Below are positions 6,535 through 9,285 of a stretch of 9,285 nucleotides of DNA, one piece after another. Under the pieces are notes generated by a model. It did not search any database. It was given only the letters and a program-made list of their open reading frames with translations, and was not told the origin of the DNA. Position 1 is the first letter of the stretch. Each line of letters opens with the position of its first letter. This DNA is from JBBTXL01 sp038062295 (GTDB lineage: Bacteria; Patescibacteriota; Minisyncoccia; GWC2-36-17; WO2-46-25), in contig JBBTXL010000024.1 in assembly GCA_038062295.1 (NCBI GenBank), positions 1-9,285 on the forward strand. Direction: 5' to 3'. Both the position numbers and the translations under genes were made by a program.

Positions 6535-6588
6535 CAATGTGATTAAAATTTTCGAGCTCAATGCGAAGTAAATTTTACTATCACATTG
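6535..6588 (-). repeat. Long inverted repeat directly upstream of rpsK
   Basis: The arms CAATGTGAT (6535-6543) and ATCACATTG (6580-6588) are perfectly complementary. After a two-base bulge (6578-6579) the pairing continues with TAAAATTT (6544-6551) against AAATTTTA (6570-6577), and TCG (6552-6554) can pair with CGA (6564-6566). This gives a stem of 17 to 20 pairs that ends two bases from the rpsK start codon. An alternative pairing, CTCAATG (6557-6563) with CATTGAG (6584-6590), competes for the same bases. There is no U-run after it in either direction, so it is not a simple terminator. Confidence 0.8.
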
Positions 6589-6592
6589 AGTA

Positions 6593-6638
6593 CCCTGAGC
6601 TTGTCGAAGGGTTACGTAATGGTTCGACAGGCTCACCA
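6593..6638. repeat. Paired 19-bp palindromic units around TTACGTAA (REP-like element)
   Basis: Two 19-bp units face each other: 6593-6611 has the form CCCT-GAGCTTGTCGA-AGGG and 6620-6638 the form TGGT-TCGACAGGCTC-ACCA. Their 11-bp cores are inverted copies with a single difference, and each unit carries its own pair of complementary 4-base ends. Between them lies the perfect 8-bp palindrome TTACGTAA (6612-6619). The arms 6596-6608 and 6623-6635 can form a 13-pair stem with one wobble or mismatch. From memory, closely similar GAGCTTGTCGAAGGG/TTCGACAGGCTCACC sequences are dispersed in many environmental bacterial genomes and give the spurious peptides SLSKG and VRQAHH when translated; this was not verified here. 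Confidence 0.8.
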
Positions 6639-6648
6639 TAAGGTTTTG

Positions 6649-6696
6649 TGTCCACAATTTGCCGCCCGACTTACATCAGACATCAAATTGTGGACA
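6649..6696. repeat. 13-bp perfect inverted repeat downstream of rpsM
   Basis: TGTCCACAATTTG (6649-6661) and CAAATTGTGGACA (6684-6696) are exact reverse complements around a 22-base loop. It begins seven bases after the rpsM stop in the direction of transcription. The stem is followed on the minus strand by CAAAACC, not a U-run, so intrinsic termination is unlikely; RNA 3'-end protection, processing or attenuation is possible. Confidence 0.8.
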
Positions 6697-6702
6697 AAGC
6701 CC

Positions 6703-7089
6703 TTATTTCTTATCCAGCGCCCGCTTGCCCGACCCCGCGGTCTTTCGCACGTTGCCGCGGCGCGTCCGGGAATTCGTCTTGGTGCGCTGTCCCCGCACCG
6801 GCAAACCGCGCGTATGCCGCGTGCCGCGATAGGTCTTGATATCCTTTAACCGTTTGATGTTGAGCATGATCTCCCGACGCAATTCCCCTTCAGTTGTGTG
6901 CTCCTTTTCGATAATATCTTTGAGCCGATTCAGCTCTTCGCCGGTCAGATCCTTGGCCCGCTTGTCCGCGGATACTTTCGCAGTCCCCAAGATCTTTTGG
7001 GCGGCGGCCGGCCCGATGCCGTAAATATAAGTCAGCGCGATCTCCGCGCGCTTGTTGTCCGGAATATTCACACCGACCAGTCGTGGCAT
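6703..7089 (-). CDS. rpsM: 30S ribosomal protein S13
   Basis: Head protein of the small subunit that bridges to the large subunit and to P-site tRNA. The 128 residues begin MPRLVGVNIPDNKRAEIALTYIYGIGPAAA, the S13 start with the helix-two-turn-helix region, and include LRREIMLNIKRLKDIKTYRGTRHTRGLPVRGQRTKTNSRTRRG-type sequence (about 70-111), the conserved rRNA-binding end. A basic tail of about 15 residues follows. It begins 2 bp after the rpmJ stop without a Shine-Dalgarno, suggesting translational coupling. The gene is followed by the 170-bp repeat-filled spacer instead of directly by rpsK. Confidence 0.97.
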   Translation of the reverse strand: MPRLVGVNIPDNKRAEIALTYIYGIGPAAAQKILGTAKVSADKRAKDLTGEELNRLKDIIEKEHTTEGELRREIMLNIKRLKDIKTYRGTRHTRGLPVRGQRTKTNSRTRRGNVRKTAGSGKRALDKK

Positions 7090-7091
7090 AA

Positions 7092-7205
7092 TTACTTTTG
7101 TCTTTGTTTATGTTTTGGCGTAGAACACACAACCCACAGGCGGCCCTGCCTGCGGACAACTTTGCATTTTGCGCAGATTTTTTTTACCGATACTCGTATC
7201 TTCAT
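7092..7205 (-). CDS. rpmJ: 50S ribosomal protein L36
   Basis: A 37-residue zinc-ribbon protein of the large subunit. It starts MKIRVSVKKICAKCKVV and ends LWVVCSTPKHKQRQK. The four zinc ligands are present (Cys11, Cys14, Cys27, His32), so this is the zinc-containing form. The ATG is one base after the infA TGA, and the TAA stop is two bases before the rpsM ATG; the infA-rpmJ-rpsM order is the classical one. There is no separate ribosome-binding site, so translation is probably coupled to infA. Confidence 0.96.
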   Translation of the reverse strand: MKIRVSVKKICAKCKVVRRQGRLWVVCSTPKHKQRQK

Positions 7206-7206
7206 A

Positions 7207-7422
7207 TCATTTCAGCCGCTGCACAATTCTTCCTTTCGTAAGATCGTACGGGCTCAGTTCGACGATAACGCGATCCCCCGGTAATACTTTGATGTAATAC
7301 ATCTTCATTTTTCCAGAAAGGTGAACCAGCGCAGCCGTGCCATCGTCAAATTTCGCGCGAAACATAGTATTGGGTAGGTTCTCCTCGATGACCCCCTGTT
7401 TCCGCACTTTTTCATTTTGCAT
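7207..7422 (-). CDS. infA: Translation initiation factor IF-1
   Basis: A single S1-like OB-fold protein that binds the ribosomal A site during initiation. The 71 residues match IF-1 over their whole length: GVIEENLPNTMFRAKFDDG (10-28), LVHLSGKMKMYYIKVLPGD (32-50) and VELSPYDLTKGRIV (54-67). The start at 7422 was chosen because it gives the normal IF-1 length and has GAGAGG (7429-7434) six bases upstream as a Shine-Dalgarno. A start at 7464 would add 14 non-homologous residues. It appears to be the first gene of the ribosomal cluster, 49 bp after the stop of the preceding membrane-protein gene. Confidence 0.97.
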   Translation of the reverse strand: MQNEKVRKQGVIEENLPNTMFRAKFDDGTAALVHLSGKMKMYYIKVLPGDRVIVELSPYDLTKGRIVQRLK

Positions 7423-7435
7423 AAATAACCTCTCT

Positions 7436-7464
7436 GTTGTAGCAAATAATAGAAGTGCCGTCAA
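7436..7464 (-). promoter_or_regulatory. Possible promoter of the infA-rpsI cluster
   Basis: In the 49-bp spacer before infA, the minus strand shows a -35 TTGACG (7459-7464), a 17-bp spacer and a -10 TACAAC (7436-7441) preceded by TGC (extended -10). Its predicted start, near 7429, would remove most of the Shine-Dalgarno at 7429-7434, which speaks against it. A rival -10, TATTAT at 7446-7451, would keep the Shine-Dalgarno but has no good -35. A promoter in this spacer is likely; which box is used is open. Confidence 0.4.
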
Positions 7465-7471
7465 GCCCCAG

Positions 7472-9118
7472 TTACCCCTCGTTGACGTTTACGGTGATCC
7501 GTTCCGGATTTCGAGGCGCCGCAGAGATCCAAAATGGCCTGAAAATAAGCTCAACGTTCTCAATGGCATCGTTACCGCGGAGCATATCCTTGATCTCCGA
7601 CTCGCTCTTTCCCGCCAGATCGTTCTTGAGCGCAGAACCATCAACGACGCGTACTAGTTGCTCGTCAATGGTTGCGGAAAACGAAACCGACGCCGCATCC
7701 TGGCTACGCACAGCACGGGCGTAGGAAAGAGTTCGGGATGCCAAACCTGATGGTTCGGCATCATTCGCGGCGCGCGAGGAGATCACGTGCTCCGAGAGCG
7801 CCAGCACATCCTGCTCTGCGACCGCAAAGACCCGAACCGTCACGGTAAGCGTTGCCCGGAATGTTCCATCCGCATTGGGGTCCTCTGCGACAAACTGAAT
7901 ATCCCGGTCGCTCGGGACGTCCGGCAACACCTCAAGTCCCTGCGGAATATTTCCTTTGACATACACATCCGAGATCGTCCCGATCTTTTCTTCAAGCGCA
8001 ACCTTTGCTTTCGCAAGATCTTCCGGAGACGCCGCAAAACCGCTCCCCGCACCTCCGCCGGTCATGGCATCGGACGACTTTCCGTAAAAACCGAGAAACT
8101 TTGGCGTCCCTTCAAATCCCGGAACAGAGAAGTCGGAGGGGCCGATGTTGTACTCGGCCCCCGCGGTGTCCGCCTCCACGGTCGCCGTCACGGTGCCCGG
8201 AGCCACTACTTTATTATTTTCCATTTTTGCACCGGGAACGGTTACCGCCTGCGCCAGACGGAAGATCTTCCCGTCGGATGTTTTCAGCCGGGTCGTTTTC
8301 ACTAGAACTTGCGGCGCGGAACCGTATTCGTTATAGATCGTAATATGACCCGTTGCCTTTGTATCGTTGCTCCTGCGGGTCGAGGCGGAAAAAGTATCTG
8401 AAACGTCTTTCTTCACGCTGACCAGCTGACCGGGAATCGCGTTATTTTCAAGATCCACGGCGGAGATCTTCGTATCGGCCTTCACGGCAAACTCGAATTT
8501 CACCGATTCTTTTTTGGGAGTTATGTTGAGCGTTACCCGCGGCGCGAGAGCGTAATACCCCACACCGCCCGCGACCAGAACAACAACGACAATAACAAAA
8601 AAAATACGCATACGGCGGGGCCCGACGACCTGCGCTGCGCCACGTGCAGCTTCGCCGCGCCGCTCCGCAAACAGCGGCGGCTGGCCGAAACTCCTTTTTG
8701 GTGTCTGACCGAGAGGTGGCATTTTTTCAATACGGTCGTCGGCGGCGCCTGGCGTCACAACACGGACGGAAACTTCTTCATCCGAAACGACATCCCCTCC
8801 CGACGGCTGCGCTGCCGCTTCCGCAGCAACCGTGCTTTCCCGGAATGACTCATCCAAATCAAGAGCGTCACCCGCACGCGTATCCAACTCGGCATTTTGT
8901 GCGGCCGTAATAACGCGTTCATGCTGGGAAACGACCGTGATCTTTTTTTTGAGAAACTCCGCTTCCCGTTTCAAAAGCCGCACCGTTACCATATCTTCAA
9001 AAAATTCTGGGTACGCATCGGCGGCAAGATACACCTCATCCGTTTCGACGTTCTCAAGCCGATGGATAAGATACGCGATATTCTCGTTCGGCTGAAGATA
9101 GAGTATTTTTTTTGCCAT
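7472..9118 (-). CDS. Single-pass membrane protein with baseplate-J-like outer region
   Basis: A 548-residue protein of unknown function. Residues 1 to about 70 form a compact cytoplasmic domain (ILYLQPNENIAYLIHRLENV, DEVYLAADAYPEFFEDMVTVRLLKREAEFLKKKITVVSQ). A low-complexity linker runs to about 167, followed by RRMR and a hydrophobic membrane segment at about 171-191. The extracytoplasmic part starts with RVTLNITPKKESVKFEF and includes GHITIYNEYGSAPQVLVKTTRLKTSDGKIFRL (258-287) and PGTVTATVEADTAGAEYNIGPSDF (307-330), resembling baseplate J/gp47 proteins. It ends RPFWISAAPRNPERITVNV, an ending I associate with a widespread Parcubacteria family. No other phage gene is near, so a tail role is not implied; a cell-envelope role is inferred. 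It starts 12 bp after the upstream gene without a Shine-Dalgarno. Confidence 0.85.
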   Translation of the reverse strand: MAKKILYLQPNENIAYLIHRLENVETDEVYLAADAYPEFFEDMVTVRLLKREAEFLKKKITVVSQHERVITAAQNAELDTRAGDALDLDESFRESTVAAEAAAQPSGGDVVSDEEVSVRVVTPGAADDRIEKMPPLGQTPKRSFGQPPLFAERRGEAARGAAQVVGPRRMRIFFVIVVVVLVAGGVGYYALAPRVTLNITPKKESVKFEFAVKADTKISAVDLENNAIPGQLVSVKKDVSDTFSASTRRSNDTKATGHITIYNEYGSAPQVLVKTTRLKTSDGKIFRLAQAVTVPGAKMENNKVVAPGTVTATVEADTAGAEYNIGPSDFSVPGFEGTPKFLGFYGKSSDAMTGGGAGSGFAASPEDLAKAKVALEEKIGTISDVYVKGNIPQGLEVLPDVPSDRDIQFVAEDPNADGTFRATLTVTVRVFAVAEQDVLALSEHVISSRAANDAEPSGLASRTLSYARAVRSQDAASVSFSATIDEQLVRVVDGSALKNDLAGKSESEIKDMLRGNDAIENVELIFRPFWISAAPRNPERITVNVNEG

Positions 9119-9130
9119 GATATGGGTAAC

Positions 9131-9285
9131 TTATGAAATACAGTGATCGATAACGATACGGTCAAAAAGAAATGAGCCGCTACCGGGGGTTTCCGGGAAA
9201 ATGACTTCCAGATCCTGTATGGTGCCGCCACGCTCAACCGGAAAATCTGCAAACTGTCCCTCGTCCAGCAATGCCTGTGAAAATC
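9131..9285 (-). CDS. C-terminal fragment of an unidentified protein (5' end outside the window)
   Basis: The minus strand is open from the window edge to a TAA at 9131-9133, giving 50 residues that read SQALLDEGQFADFPVERGG, then TIQDLEVIFPETPGSGSFLF and DRIVIDHCIS. The alternating hydrophobic pattern, the Gly/Pro turns and the final FLFDRIVI strand suggest the last strands of a beta-sandwich (carbohydrate-binding or similar) domain, but this is a weak impression and I do not recognise the family. It is 12 bp upstream of the membrane-protein gene and probably in the same transcript. Confidence 0.55.
   Translation of the reverse strand, partial: FSQALLDEGQFADFPVERGGTIQDLEVIFPETPGSGSFLFDRIVIDHCIS

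Noticed and set aside
6649..6696. Intrinsic terminator after rpsM
   Set aside because: The stem is perfect but no U-run follows on either strand, and the cluster continues with rpsK.
6649..6698. DnaA-box-like sequence (minus-strand TTGTCCACA, one base from TTATCCACA)
   Set aside because: It is a single imperfect match that forms part of a perfect inverted repeat inside a ribosomal operon; no cluster of boxes or AT-rich unwinding region is present.
6586..6849. Plus-strand open frame reading STLSLSKGYVMVRQAHHKV
   Set aside because: Its first part is a translation of the palindromic repeat element and the rest is antisense to rpsM; not a gene.
7423..7464. IF-1 start at 7464
   Set aside because: The added 14 residues are not IF-1-like and the Shine-Dalgarno serves the start at 7422.
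1..9285. UGA recoded as glycine (genetic code 25)
   Set aside because: TGA ends rplQ, infA, the dehydrogenase and the Cys-rich protein at the expected places.
1..9285. CRISPR arrays, tRNA or rRNA genes
   Set aside because: No direct repeat-spacer array and no cloverleaf or rRNA-like sequence was seen.

Overview
The window looks like a ribosomal-protein and RNA-polymerase block from a small-genome bacterium of the Candidate Phyla Radiation (Patescibacteria, probably Parcubacteria-like). This is an inference from gene content: a PEGA plus beta-propeller membrane protein, a baseplate-J-like single-pass membrane protein, a small Cys-rich protein of a type I associate with Parcubacteria, S4 with a complete four-cysteine zinc site, and very tight packing. 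Five genes end on TGA in normal positions, so UGA is a stop and the recoded Gracilibacteria/Absconditabacteria code is excluded. GC is about half. A run of ten Ns at 3382-3391 shows this is a draft scaffold.

Layout from right to left, nearly all on the minus strand. At 9285-9131 is the C-terminal end of an unidentified protein. At 9118-7472 is a 548-residue protein with a cytoplasmic head, one membrane segment and a baseplate-J-like outer part. Then comes one long translation/transcription cluster: infA, rpmJ (37 codons), rpsM, rpsK, rpsD, rpoA, rplQ, rplM and rpsI (7422 to 3274). It keeps the classical alpha-operon order with the L13-S9 pair fused on behind. The secY-adk-map genes that often precede infA are not there. 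The cluster is tightly packed except for 170 bp between rpsM and rpsK, which is filled by three consecutive inverted-repeat structures.

At 3273/3274 the cluster meets, stop codon against stop codon, a plus-strand gene (1900-3273) for a membrane-anchored PEGA plus beta-propeller-like protein. Back to back with it is a D-2-hydroxyacid dehydrogenase gene (1837-860). The 62-bp divergent spacer holds two overlapping extended -10 promoters that share one -35 region, and both put the predicted transcription start on the A of the ATG (leaderless mRNAs). A third promoter of similar type drives a small Cys-rich protein (822-505) followed by rplY (492-4). The L25 sequence breaks off after residue 128 and runs into an AT-rich, unrelated 34-residue tail, so either the gene or the assembly is disrupted there.

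The core function is translation (initiation factor, ribosomal proteins of both subunits) coupled to transcription (alpha subunit). The best candidates for something not routinely described are the composite palindromic element inside the S13-S11 gap, with a hairpin that abuts the rpsK start, and the leaderless divergent promoter pair.
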